Shown here: positions 8,639 to 17,463 of the stretch, one piece after another
Layout: every line of letters begins with the position of its first letter
How positions within the stretch are numbered: the stretch's first letter is position 1
From: an uncultured Pontibacter sp.
Lineage (GTDB): Bacteria; Bacteroidota; Bacteroidia; Cytophagales; Hymenobacteraceae
Direction of reading: 5' to 3'
Assembly (NCBI RefSeq): GCF_947495565.1
Contig: NZ_CANLZM010000012.1
Coordinates: 52,689-116,688 of the forward strand
DNA length: 64,000 nt
Notes under the pieces: model-generated
Database searches by the model: none
What the model saw: only the letters and a program-made list of their open reading frames with translations
Told to the model about the DNA's origin: nothing
Position numbers and translations under genes: made by a program

Positions 8639-8923
8639 CGTAAAAACGCATGTCTGATCCAGGCTATAGTTATACTTTGCTAGCACCCGCGCTGGCCGCA
8701 TCATTCTTCAACTTATTATTCGCAAGCAAGCTGATAATCTCACAGCCAACGGTAAATACTTTATCGGTGTGAAGAAAAACAATCCAAACGAGCTGCTGTG
8801 CTATACTTTATACTTGCCATAAGCCATAAAACAAAAAGCGGCTGACCCAAAAGAGCCAGCCGCTTCTATATTAGCAAGTATGAGTTTTGTACGCTATACC
8901 CTGCGTCTTTTACCTCAAGAAAA
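8639..8923. other. Intergenic region: sigma-factor promoter side and M16 terminator
   Basis: About 285 bases. It carries two abutting TATACTT words near 8809-8817 and the terminator hairpin of the upstream M16 gene at 8836-8865. No coding frame is convincing and no exact sigma promoter was recognised. Confidence 0.4.
8836..8865 (-). terminator. Terminator after the M16 peptidase pair
   Basis: AAGCGGCT at 8836-8843 pairs with AGCCGCTT at 8858-8865. On the minus strand the stem is followed by TTTTTGTTTT. It lies about 60 bases past the stop of the 8924-11011 gene. Confidence 0.75.
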
Positions 8924-11011
8924 CTACAGCTTAAACGTATCGTCGCTGAGGCCTTTGTTTACTTCAATGGTCTGTACCTCGGCTTTGATTGTTTGCGGGC
9001 CAACCACGGTTTCCACCATGTATGGGAATTTCACGCCGCTTACTTCTTTGTAGTTGCCGTAGGTTTTAGTCTGTGTGATAACGCCCTGCGGCGTTTCCAG
9101 GCTGTTCACCTCTTTCAGGCGCAGGCCGCTGTCTTTAGCAAAGTAATGCGTGGCTTTCTGGCCGTTTGGCTGCGTAACCTCTACGGCATACGCCTCGGCG
9201 CCATCCACATCCTCTACACCAGTCAGCTTGGTTTTGATGCCGAGTTTATCGTACTGCAGCGCCGGGAACAGGTTTGCCTCCAGCTTTTGCGTCTTCAACT
9301 CTTCGGCAGTCATCTCTTTGTTAACGCCCTGCATGGGCGCTTCCATTTTCCCTTTGCCGCCGTTGATGATCACACGCTGCATCGGGTTATTGTTCATTAG
9401 CACCTGCACGGCAAACTTATCGTTGCCTTTTTGCTGCTGCTTAAACACCAGCGTCATGCCCTGAATAGTGGCGTTACTGGTAATACTGATGTCCTTCAGC
9501 TTCTCGATGTTCGCCTTGCCGCCGATAGCTTTAACATAGTCAGCAATAACTTTTTCTGCCGTTAAGCCCGCCGGAACACCCATTGCCTTGCGGTCTACTT
9601 TCTCGCCGGCAGTGTTGTAGTACATTATCTGGCTGTCGTCTTTATCAAACTTCTTTAGCTTATCGGCTATTTCGGAGGCATTGCCCACGGCCAGCACGTA
9701 CATTTTGTCCGGGTTGATATACTTTTGCGCCGCGCGCTGCACGTCATCGGCAGTTACCGCTTCCACCTTTTTCAGGTAGTTCGGGTAATAGTCCTCTGGC
9801 AAGCCGTAGCGGGCCGTGTTGATAGCGTAAACTGCCACGGTAGCCGGGTTTTCCAGGCCGCGGCCAAAGCTGCCCATCACATAGGCTTTCGCATCGCGAA
9901 GTTCATCTTCGGTAACGCGCTGGTCACGGATTTTCGACAACTCATTCATAAACTCGACCACGGCACTATCGGTAACGGCATTGCGCACGTTGGCAGTGGC
10001 ATTAAAGCGGCCTAGAATCTCATCGTTGTTGATAGCGGAGTAAGCGCCATAGGTATAGCCGTGGGTTTCGCGCAGGTTCTGGAACAGGCGCGCATCCATG
10101 CCGCCGCCAAGTATGTTATTCATCAGTTGGGCGGCCACTGCATCCTCAGCGCCTGGCTTCAGGTCGGCAGGGTTGGTTAGCACCAATGAGCTTTGCACCG
10201 CGCTCGGGCGATCCACGATCACCACCTGCGTTTGCTCTGGCTTGGTTGGCAGCGTATAGTTTACTTCTTTTACATCGCCTTTCTCCCAGTTTTTAAACTG
10301 CTTCTTTAGCAGCTTTTTCATCTCCTTCGGCGTTACGTCGCCTACTACGGCCAGGTAACCGATGTTCGGCTTAAAGTATGTGCTATAGTAGTTCTGGATA
10401 TCCTGCAGCGTGATGTTATCCACTGTTTCCTCGGTCATCAGCTCTCCGTAAGGGTGGTCTTTGCCGTAGAGCACGAGGTTACGGGTGCGGCTGGCAATAG
10501 CGTCCGGGTTATCTTTAGACTGGGCCAGGCTGGCCTTCATCTGCTTTTTAATCTTATCCAGCTCCTCCTGCGTAAATTTCGGATTCAGCAGCGCATCGGT
10601 GGTCAGGTCTAGCAGGGTTGGCAGGTGCTTCTTCAGGGCAGAGGCGTTAAAGCCCGTGGAAGAAAAACCAAGGTCCGCACCGATAAAGTCTACCTGCTCA
10701 TCGAACTGGTCTTTGGTGCGGTTGGTGGTGCCCGTGCGCATCATCTGTCCGGCGGCCTGCACATAACCGGCCTTATCGGCTTCCAAAATCGGATCTCTAT
10801 CCAACACCAAAGACATCGACACTACCGGCTGTTTGTGGTTCTCTACCACGTATACTTTCAGCCCGTTTTTCAGGGTAAAATGCTCGTAATCGCCGAGTTC
10901 TATTTTCGGGGCCGGGCCGGGCGGCGGCGGTGTAGACTGCTGCGCCTGAGCTGGCATTACACACATCAGGGCCAGGGCCAGAAATGCGGCACTATATATT
11001 TTCTTTATCAT
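8924..11011 (-). CDS. M16 family peptidase-like protein lacking the zinc motif
   Basis: 695 residues with a signal peptide (MIKKIYSAAFLALALMC, cleavage near PAQAQ) and a Pro-rich linker at about 27-36. Two M16 domains follow (about 40-260 and 260-460), with a C-terminal extension of about 220 residues resembling outer-membrane lipoprotein-sorting-like beta structure. Where an active M16 enzyme has HxxEH, this protein reads GYVQAAGQMM, so it should be catalytically inactive. In mitochondrial processing peptidase and bacterial heterodimers such a subunit supports an active partner. That partner is encoded directly upstream on the same strand (11133-12467). Periplasmic location is inferred from the signal peptide. 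Confidence 0.88.
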   Translation of the reverse strand: MIKKIYSAAFLALALMCVMPAQAQQSTPPPPGPAPKIELGDYEHFTLKNGLKVYVVENHKQPVVSMSLVLDRDPILEADKAGYVQAAGQMMRTGTTNRTKDQFDEQVDFIGADLGFSSTGFNASALKKHLPTLLDLTTDALLNPKFTQEELDKIKKQMKASLAQSKDNPDAIASRTRNLVLYGKDHPYGELMTEETVDNITLQDIQNYYSTYFKPNIGYLAVVGDVTPKEMKKLLKKQFKNWEKGDVKEVNYTLPTKPEQTQVVIVDRPSAVQSSLVLTNPADLKPGAEDAVAAQLMNNILGGGMDARLFQNLRETHGYTYGAYSAINNDEILGRFNATANVRNAVTDSAVVEFMNELSKIRDQRVTEDELRDAKAYVMGSFGRGLENPATVAVYAINTARYGLPEDYYPNYLKKVEAVTADDVQRAAQKYINPDKMYVLAVGNASEIADKLKKFDKDDSQIMYYNTAGEKVDRKAMGVPAGLTAEKVIADYVKAIGGKANIEKLKDISITSNATIQGMTLVFKQQQKGNDKFAVQVLMNNNPMQRVIINGGKGKMEAPMQGVNKEMTAEELKTQKLEANLFPALQYDKLGIKTKLTGVEDVDGAEAYAVEVTQPNGQKATHYFAKDSGLRLKEVNSLETPQGVITQTKTYGNYKEVSGVKFPYMVETVVGPQTIKAEVQTIEVNKGLSDDTFKL

Positions 11012-11132
11012 GATTGTTCTATTTTAAAAAGACACAAGTAGCAAGACATAAGATTCTTCAGGTAATGTAATCTGTTTATTACATCATAAGCGTAAGTCCA
11101 GCGTCTAATATCTTGTGTCTATAATCTAACAT

Positions 11133-12467
11133 CTATTTTGGCTGAGCAGACTTTGGCAGGTAGTGCAGCACCACACGGTTGTTTTTGGTGAGGTACTCCT
11201 TGGCCACACGCTGGATGTCTTCTTTTTTCACGTTCAGGTAGCGCTGCAACTCCGTGTTGATCAGGTTGGCATCGCCGAAGTATACGGCATAGTTGGCGAG
11301 GCTCTCGGCGCGGCCGGCCACTGTGCTGTTCTGCTGCACAAAGCTGCTTTCTACCTGGTTGCGCAGCTTCTGAAACTCACGGTCTGTCAGCGGCTCTGTT
11401 TTTACGCGCTCAATCTCTGCGTTCATGGCTTGCTCCAGGTCGTCTACTTCCACACCCATGTTGGCAATGGCAAAGGTCATGAAAAGGCCTGGATCTTCGG
11501 TAGGAAAGGGGATAGAGGCGGCTGCCACGGCTTTCTGCTGCTTATCTACCAGTGCTTTTGGCAAGCGGGCACTCTCGCCACCAGAAAGCAGCGTTGTCAG
11601 CAAAGAAAGGGCGTAGTAATCATCCGTGCCCTGTGCCGGAATATGATATGCCTGAATAACAGCTGGCAGCTGAATGTTGTCATACACTGTTTTGCGGCGC
11701 TCCTCTGTCTGCTTCGGCTCTACCACATCCGGGCGCGGAATAGCTTTTGTTCCTTTCGGGATACCCGCGAAATACTTCTCAATGGTTTTCTTGGTTTCCT
11801 CGATATCAATGTCGCCGGCTACGGAAAGCGTGGCGTTGTTCGGCACGTAAAACGTTTTGTAGAAGTCACGGAACTCCTCAATGCTCGCGGCATTCAGATC
11901 CTCAAAAGAGCCAATGGGCATGGTTTTATATGGATGTTTCTCATAGGCAAGGGCAAACACATTTTCTCCCATAGAGCCGTACGGCTGGTTGTCGATGCGC
12001 TCGCGCTTCTCCTCCTGCACTACTTTACGCTGGGTTTCCACGCCAACCTCATCTACTTTAGCGTGCTTCATACGCTCCGCTTCCAGCCACAGGCCCAAAG
12101 CCACCTGGTTAGATGGCAACAGCTCATAATAATAGGTGCGGTCGAAGGAAGTATTGGCATTAAGTGCGCCACCAGCTTTCTGTACCAGCGAGCTGTACTC
12201 GCCGCGGCCAATGTTCTCGGTGCCTTCAAACATCAGGTGCTCAAAAAAGTGTGCGAAGCCTGAGCGCCCTTGTACTTCGTTTTTAGAACCTACATGGTAC
12301 AGCACCGAAACTGCCACGTTGGGCGTAGACTTGTCTTGGTGCAGGATCACGTGCAGGCCGTTCGGGAGCGTGTACTCCGTGAACTCGATCTTGTTTCCCT
12401 TGCTTTGTGCCATCGCCGAAAGACTGGCGGCACACCACAAGAGGCAAATTAATAACTTGCGATTCAT
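11133..12467 (-). CDS. M16 family zinc metallopeptidase, catalytic
   Basis: 444 residues from ATG 12467; the longest frame starts 13 codons earlier but this ATG gives a clean signal peptide (MNRKLLICLLWCAASLSAMAQ). The zinc motif HFFEH (HxxEH) is at residues 73-77, within GFAHFFEHLMFEGT. The distal glutamate expected about 75 residues on is available in the EEKRERIDNQPYG block. The C-terminal half is the second M16 domain. The gene precedes the inactive M16 paralogue by about 120 bases, as in known M16 heterodimers where one subunit supplies the metal site. Substrates are probably periplasmic peptides. Confidence 0.9.
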   Translation of the reverse strand: MNRKLLICLLWCAASLSAMAQSKGNKIEFTEYTLPNGLHVILHQDKSTPNVAVSVLYHVGSKNEVQGRSGFAHFFEHLMFEGTENIGRGEYSSLVQKAGGALNANTSFDRTYYYELLPSNQVALGLWLEAERMKHAKVDEVGVETQRKVVQEEKRERIDNQPYGSMGENVFALAYEKHPYKTMPIGSFEDLNAASIEEFRDFYKTFYVPNNATLSVAGDIDIEETKKTIEKYFAGIPKGTKAIPRPDVVEPKQTEERRKTVYDNIQLPAVIQAYHIPAQGTDDYYALSLLTTLLSGGESARLPKALVDKQQKAVAAASIPFPTEDPGLFMTFAIANMGVEVDDLEQAMNAEIERVKTEPLTDREFQKLRNQVESSFVQQNSTVAGRAESLANYAVYFGDANLINTELQRYLNVKKEDIQRVAKEYLTKNNRVVLHYLPKSAQPK

Positions 12468-12747
12468 GCTTTTTAAGTTGTTTAAATAAGAATATAAAAT
12501 GGCCAATAGCCGGTTTGCAGATGATATGCTACAAAGTATAAATTTAGTTCTAATCTGGAGGATTTGCCAGTTTTAGCGCCATGCATACTTTATGTTTCGG
12601 CCAAACAAGCCCTGTGCCGGACAAACCTATTGATTTTGTAGACGAACAGAATAGCAGAAAATATGCGTGTGGCAACGCTGAGTAGTATAACTGCAGTATC
12701 GCCAAAAAGTGATTACGCATTAGATTAAGCTGCCATACAAAGTGTGA
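12468..12747. other. Intergenic region upstream of the M16 pair
   Basis: About 280 bases between the second GT-C-like gene and the M16 pair, all minus strand. It contains one AAGTATA word near 12534. No terminator or gene is evident. Confidence 0.35.
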
Positions 12748-13962
12748 TTAAAACAGCTGCTGCACCTGACTAACGACAAAGTTTTTAGGCACCGTTAGAA
12801 GTAAGGAAATCAAGAACAGAGCTAAAACAGCATACTTCGCCTGCACTACATCTTTATGGTTATCCGGCAGTGTAACTATAGTATAGATTATACCTATAAA
12901 AACTGGAAAACTCAGCGGGGAGAGCAGTCGGTAATCCAAGTCATCGAAGTGCGAGACGGAGCGCAGCACCAGTACAGCAAGAAAGTATAAAATACCAATA
13001 CCAACGCAAATAAGCGGGAAGCTATTTTTCTTAAGGTCTTGCCAGAACGCGTAATGCCTCTTAAGTTTCATAGTAATAAAAGCCAGCAGCAGCAGCTGTA
13101 CTACTGTTGTAAAGTAAAACAGGTAATCTGGCTGGTTCTGCAATCGGAACTCGCGGATGATGAGGAACTCGTTTAGCAGGCCTTTCAGCAGCATCACTAC
13201 AAAAACGCCAGCACTTTCTGTTTCGCCATCCAGCCTGTCGAAGCCGGTGCTAAAGCCACTTTGCAGATAGTTATTATACAGATATGCGCCAGCAAACAGG
13301 GCGGGCACAATAGCCGCCAGAAAGAGTTTTATACTAAGTTTATACTTGTGTTTGAATGCAAGATACAGCCCCAGCAGTGCCGGCACGCCAAAAGAAAAAG
13401 CTCCTATATAACGGATCAGAAACAGGCATATACATGTAAGGCAGATAAGCAATATATTTCGGTTCACTTTTACGTTTAGCCACACCTGGTTAGCGAGGTA
13501 GGCAAGTATAAGTATACCCAGCAGAAAGGGTGCTTCTGACCAGGTAAAGCTGTATACTTCCATGTAAGTATAGGCCCCGTACACGGAGGCAAGTATAAAT
13601 GCATAAGGCCTATTTAAGTGCCGTAGCATCAAAAAGCCACAACCCAGGAAAATAAGGTTCAGCACTTTTGACGACCAGTAGACATCCAACGTGCTTATTT
13701 CTGAGAACAGGTAAATGAGCACAGGATAGCCTACCGGCCAGGTTGAAAAATAGTATCTCCCTATTCCGTCTGCGCTCATCGTATAAAGCCCGTGCCCCTC
13801 TTTTAAATTTTGGGCCAAACCAAGGTAAGCTTCTGAGTCAGGGCTGAGGTAGCCAGAGCCGTGCACGTTTACTCTGAAGATGATGATTGCTGCCATAGTG
13901 ATATACAGCAGGAGCAAAAGAATATCAGGCTTAAAGCTCTTCTTGATTTCTAAGTATGGCAT
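12748..13962 (-). CDS. Polytopic membrane protein, GT-C glycosyltransferase-like (copy 2)
   Basis: 404 residues, about 10-11 hydrophobic helices. The first extracytoplasmic loop carries SGYLSPDSEAYLGLAQNLKEG, an acidic PDSE/xxY pattern like the catalytic loop of GT-C enzymes that use lipid-linked sugars. YFSTWPVGYPVLIYL and WSSKVLNLIFLGCGFLMLRH follow. It is a close paralogue of the gene 16 bases upstream, sharing these blocks almost word for word, so the pair arose by tandem duplication. The acceptor is unknown; glycan or lipid decoration at the inner membrane is the likely theme. Confidence 0.72.
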   Translation of the reverse strand: MPYLEIKKSFKPDILLLLLYITMAAIIIFRVNVHGSGYLSPDSEAYLGLAQNLKEGHGLYTMSADGIGRYYFSTWPVGYPVLIYLFSEISTLDVYWSSKVLNLIFLGCGFLMLRHLNRPYAFILASVYGAYTYMEVYSFTWSEAPFLLGILILAYLANQVWLNVKVNRNILLICLTCICLFLIRYIGAFSFGVPALLGLYLAFKHKYKLSIKLFLAAIVPALFAGAYLYNNYLQSGFSTGFDRLDGETESAGVFVVMLLKGLLNEFLIIREFRLQNQPDYLFYFTTVVQLLLLAFITMKLKRHYAFWQDLKKNSFPLICVGIGILYFLAVLVLRSVSHFDDLDYRLLSPLSFPVFIGIIYTIVTLPDNHKDVVQAKYAVLALFLISLLLTVPKNFVVSQVQQLF

Positions 13963-13977
13963 AAGTGGCAGGAGATC

Positions 13978-15192
13978 TTACAGGAGCTGTGAGAGCAGGA
14001 ATTTCTTCGGCAAATTAAGTAACAGCGATAAAATAAAGAAGCCCGCAATAACATACTTGGCACGAACCGCACCTTTTATTTGGTCTGGAAGCGCGACAAT
14101 GTAGTTTACCAATGCAAAAAGCATCAATATAGTAAAAGGAGAAAGCAGCCTGTAGTTAGGTGGGTCAAACTGTGATATGCTTCTCAAAAACACAAGAACT
14201 ACCAAATACGCCAGAGCGACTACTACAGCCGTATGCGAAAGTATATTTCCCTTTACGGCTACGGCTACAGCCTCACGTTGCTGCCGCAAAATTGATCTGA
14301 TATAACCGATTACTGTGACTTGAAGCAAGGCAGTGGCAATGGTAAGACCTCCGGGGATGCCCCGCAAATAATAGTTCCGGATGATGAACAGCTCAATCAT
14401 CAGCCCTTTTATAGCCATCCAAAGAACTTTAAGCGGGCTTCCCATATCTTCCGTCAGTCTTTGCGCATCAGTATTATATCCCGCTGCATAGTGATTGTGC
14501 ATGACATAGCCGCATACGAAAATCACATTCAGCACAAAGACGATGAACAAATGTCGGCTTACGCGCCTTCGTTGCTCAAACCAGGTTATTATAGCAAGAA
14601 GCAAAGTTACACCACCCGCGAAAAACCCGATATAGCGGACCAAAAACATAAAAGCCGCTACAGCCAATAAAGCATAAATCAGGGAAGGTTTACCGCTGAC
14701 ATATACTTTGTAAATCAAGAAGGTAAAAAGCAGGCATCCATACATAAAAACGCACTCCGACCATGTGTAGGAGTACATCTCTATAATTGTAAATGCACCG
14801 TAGATAGAAGCAAGTACAAAAGAGTACCTTCGGTTTATATGGCGCAGCAGCAGAAAGCCCAATCCTGCAAAAATTAGGTTTAAAACTTTGGAAGCCCAAA
14901 ACAAGTTAAGGCCGCTCACCCACGTTATAATTGCAATTAGAGTTGGATAACCTATTGGCCATGCGGTAAACAGAACGCGAGCATTTTTTTGCCCCGTATG
15001 CAGCCCGTATAAATCCCGAATAATAAACTCCTCTCCACTCTTTAAACTTCGGGCAGCTTCCATGTAGTATTCAGAATCGGGGGAGGTATAGCCTGTCCCT
15101 TCGATGCTTACACGTAAGACCACAGCCACGCAATAGGCAATAAACAGCACCAGCAGATATAAATCCGCTCTTATCAGTTTATTTTTCAGCAT
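13978..15192 (-). CDS. Polytopic membrane protein, GT-C glycosyltransferase-like (copy 1)
   Basis: About 404 residues from ATG 15192, 4 bases after the dgt stop. An ATG at 15219 would overlap dgt and add nine unlikely residues. The layout matches its downstream paralogue: N-terminal helix, first loop GTGYTSPDSEYYMEAARSL with the acidic SPDSE motif, then LFTAWPIGYPTLIAI, WASKVLNLIFAGLGFLLLRHINRRYSFVLASIYGAF and about ten further helices. GT-C membership is inferred from topology and the loop motif, not from a full match. Operon position behind dgt probably reflects shared transcription rather than shared chemistry. Confidence 0.72.
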   Translation of the reverse strand: MLKNKLIRADLYLLVLFIAYCVAVVLRVSIEGTGYTSPDSEYYMEAARSLKSGEEFIIRDLYGLHTGQKNARVLFTAWPIGYPTLIAIITWVSGLNLFWASKVLNLIFAGLGFLLLRHINRRYSFVLASIYGAFTIIEMYSYTWSECVFMYGCLLFTFLIYKVYVSGKPSLIYALLAVAAFMFLVRYIGFFAGGVTLLLAIITWFEQRRRVSRHLFIVFVLNVIFVCGYVMHNHYAAGYNTDAQRLTEDMGSPLKVLWMAIKGLMIELFIIRNYYLRGIPGGLTIATALLQVTVIGYIRSILRQQREAVAVAVKGNILSHTAVVVALAYLVVLVFLRSISQFDPPNYRLLSPFTILMLFALVNYIVALPDQIKGAVRAKYVIAGFFILSLLLNLPKKFLLSQLL

Positions 15193-15196
15193 CGCC

Positions 15197-16585
15197 TTAA
15201 TACATCCGAGGCAGTTCAATGCCTTTAATTTTGCGGTAAAGCCCCAGTGCGGCCTGGTCGGTGAGGCTGGTTACGAAGTCGGTGATGTGGATGATGCGCT
15301 CGTAATCGGTGGCAGTTTGGGGGAGCTGCAGGTAGTGTGGCGGGATAAGCGCCGCAAGCTTCCGGTGGTGCTTAGATTCTGGCTTAAATACGGCTTTGAT
15401 GCCCGCATCCAGCAAGCCACCCAACACTTCAAACCCTGCGGCCTCGATCTCGAGCACCGGCCTGTTCTGGTAAATCAGCTTAATAGAGAGATCTTTTATC
15501 TGATCAAGTATAGGCTTGCAGGCCAATTCGTTAATTAGCGGCTTATCATAGATTCCGGCCAGGATTTCGTCTTCGTGCTGCAGAAAGAGCGCGGAGGTTT
15601 CTTCGATCAGTTTGCCAATGATGCGCGCCCGCAAGTACCCGATTTCCTCGCGCCAGTCGTAAAACGTCAGACTTGATTTGCGCCCCGGATTATCGTTCAG
15701 GATTTGGCGCAGCAGGCTTATACCTTGCTCCTGCGGCACAAGGCCCAGTTTCAGGCCATCTTCAAAATCGATGATGCGGTAGCAGATGTCGTCTGCGGCC
15801 TCTACCAAAAAAGCCAGCGGGTGGCGATGGTAAAACACCTCTCCGGCAGTTCCTTTTTGCAGCAAGCCGAGCTCGCTGGCGATGGTGTTAAACCAGGCTT
15901 TCTCTGTCTGGAAAAACCCATACTTCTTCTCGCTGGTATTTTTGGTGTTCTCCACCACCGGCAGCGACTCTTTGGGATATTTGGTAAAGGTGGCCAGCGT
16001 AGTAAAGGTTAGGCTGAGACCGCTGTGACTCACGTCGTCAGGCAGTTTGCAGTGGGCAGGGTAAGTATACGTAAGCACCCGGAAGCCCGCAGCATTGCCT
16101 TCGTAGCGTTGCAGATCGGCTTTTTCGGCTTCCGTTAGGTTTTGCAAGTATGGCTGCGCTTCCTCGCTCAGGAAGTATGAGGAAATGGCATCCTCGCCGG
16201 AGTGGCCGAAAGGCGGATTGCCGATATCATGCGCCAGGCAGGCAGCCGCCACAACATCCCCAAAATCCGCTTCCTGTATGTTCTTGTCCTCGGCCAGCTC
16301 AGGGTGGCGCTCCAGAATGCTCTTGCCCACAATGCGCCCCAACGACCTGCCCACTACCGATGCCTCCAAACTGTGCGTGAGGCGGGTGTGCACAAAATCA
16401 CTTTCGGGCATGGGCATTACCTGCGTTTTATTCTGAAGCCGCCTGAAAGCCGATGAAAACACAATGCGGTCGTAGTCGCGCTGAAACTCACCCCGCACCG
16501 ATTCATCAGAAGTATACTTTGAACCAATTGACTCAAATCTTTTTTTGGAGATAAGTTTATCCCAGGAGGGGAGGGTATGTGGCAT
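15197..16585 (-). CDS. dgt: dGTPase (deoxyguanosinetriphosphate triphosphohydrolase)
   Basis: 462 residues. HD-domain metal ligands are visible as VHTRLTHSLEA (H66, H71) and LAHDIGNPPFGH (H119, D120). The N-terminal SKYTSDESVRGEFQRDYDRIVFSSAFRRLQNKTQV segment is typical of the long dGTPase class, and late in the chain a YRIIDFEDGLKLG block continues the HD fold. The enzyme hydrolyses dNTPs, classically dGTP, to the nucleoside and triphosphate and so tunes dNTP pools. It is first in a three-gene minus-strand run with the two GT-C-like membrane proteins. It is cytoplasmic and probably oligomeric. Confidence 0.93.
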   Translation of the reverse strand: MPHTLPSWDKLISKKRFESIGSKYTSDESVRGEFQRDYDRIVFSSAFRRLQNKTQVMPMPESDFVHTRLTHSLEASVVGRSLGRIVGKSILERHPELAEDKNIQEADFGDVVAAACLAHDIGNPPFGHSGEDAISSYFLSEEAQPYLQNLTEAEKADLQRYEGNAAGFRVLTYTYPAHCKLPDDVSHSGLSLTFTTLATFTKYPKESLPVVENTKNTSEKKYGFFQTEKAWFNTIASELGLLQKGTAGEVFYHRHPLAFLVEAADDICYRIIDFEDGLKLGLVPQEQGISLLRQILNDNPGRKSSLTFYDWREEIGYLRARIIGKLIEETSALFLQHEDEILAGIYDKPLINELACKPILDQIKDLSIKLIYQNRPVLEIEAAGFEVLGGLLDAGIKAVFKPESKHHRKLAALIPPHYLQLPQTATDYERIIHITDFVTSLTDQAALGLYRKIKGIELPRMY

Positions 16586-17050
16586 AGGAAGTATGAATCA
16601 GCTCGGTTAAAGGCTCACCACCACGTTTCTGAAGAAAGCAAAGCCCAAGCGATAGTATAAATGTATAAAACGGGTATTAACTTAAACAGCATTTTTTGGA
16701 TAAGCCTGCAGATAGCCAAATAATTATAACCCTCGTGGCAACTACCAATTGAAAGTTTTGCCTTCTGATCCAAGACTATACTTTGGCAAACAGGCTTATC
16801 AACCACTTCAAATATAAGTTTATACCTATGATAATCCCACTACAGGTTTCCATAACTCTAGCTGTACTCAAAAAAATAATGGCGTAACATATTTTTTTTC
16901 TAAGTCGAATGTAACAAACTGCCTGGTTTCATAATGCATAAAACCCGCTTTATAGCTACGAAAAGCGGTTTTAGATGAGTGACCTGAGCAAAGCATATAT
17001 TTTACCATGTCACAAAACGAACAATAAATACCTTGTGTTACAGAGATAGG
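16586..17050. other. Gene-poor region upstream of dgt
   Basis: About 460 bases without a credible gene; short minus-strand frames here have no recognisable content. It has a TATACTTTGG word near 16781 and an imperfect hairpin AAAACCCGCTTT/AAAGCGGTTTT (about 16938-16973, one bulge). Together with the next feature it forms the longest gene-free stretch of the window (878 bases). Confidence 0.4.
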
Positions 17051-17240
17051 CAGCGCATTTTTGCATCATCGTACACGTCTTCCAAGCTAGAAAACCCTTC
17101 GCTCTAAACAACTTATACTGTGGCAAGCATACTGAGATAACATCTTCCATGTGTACATTGCGGTATTGCAAATGCCATTTCCCCCCCAAAGGCAAGCAAC
17201 AGACAGTCCCCCAACTGCATGTTGCCTGCCTTTTTTATTT
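17051..17240 (+). ncRNA. Candidate structured RNA with its own terminator
   Basis: Long-range complementarity is visible: GCATTTTTGCA (17055-17065) can pair with TGCAAATGC (17167-17175) with a two-base bulge, and inside it GTACACGT (17071-17078) pairs with ATGTGTAC (17149-17156) with one G-T pair. That leaves an internal bubble and a large apical part. A strong plus-strand terminator hairpin follows at 17188-17233, yet no plus-strand protein gene lies upstream of it. The overall shape (closing stem, bubble, apical stem, terminator) recalls 6S-type RNAs, but no specific match is claimed and the ends are guesses. Confidence 0.33.
17188..17240 (+). terminator. Orphan Rho-independent terminator
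   Basis: AAAGGCAAGCAACA (17188-17201) pairs with TGTTGCCTGCCTTT (17220-17233) with one mismatch, followed by TTTTTTATTTT. It is oriented for a plus-strand transcript. The nearest upstream coding gene (dgt) is on the minus strand, which suggests a non-coding transcript upstream. Confidence 0.65.
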
Positions 17241-17450
17241 TAAAAACCCACTGCGTAATTGATGTGCAGCCGGAGCTAAGCATCTCTAACACCTGCTATT
17301 ATCAAGCTTCTGTTTTTTTAAGTGAGTATCAAAATTCTATGTGTCAACAGTTTGCGTAATCTACAACGTATGCCATTTGGGTGCGTAAAAAATTATAAAA
17401 GCCAATAACTTATCACTTAAAGGCATTTTGTTGTATGATTTTAGATTAGA

Positions 17451-17456
17451 AGGAGG
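17451..17456 (+). promoter_or_regulatory. Strong Shine-Dalgarno of the Hsp20 gene
   Basis: AGGAGG sits 7 bases before ATG 17464 and fixes the start, although the frame is open further upstream. Such strong sites are unusual in Bacteroidota, whose ribosomes mostly ignore the anti-SD, and few other genes here have one. Confidence 0.7.
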
Positions 17457-17463
17457 AATAACC

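Noticed and set aside
11163..12263. Long plus-strand frame of 366 codons opposite the M16 gene
   Set aside because: Shadow of the M16 gene; the minus-strand product has an intact HFFEH motif and signal peptide.
16615..17195. Two minus-strand frames of 61-63 codons
   Set aside because: No recognisable content or start signal; one overlaps the candidate RNA.
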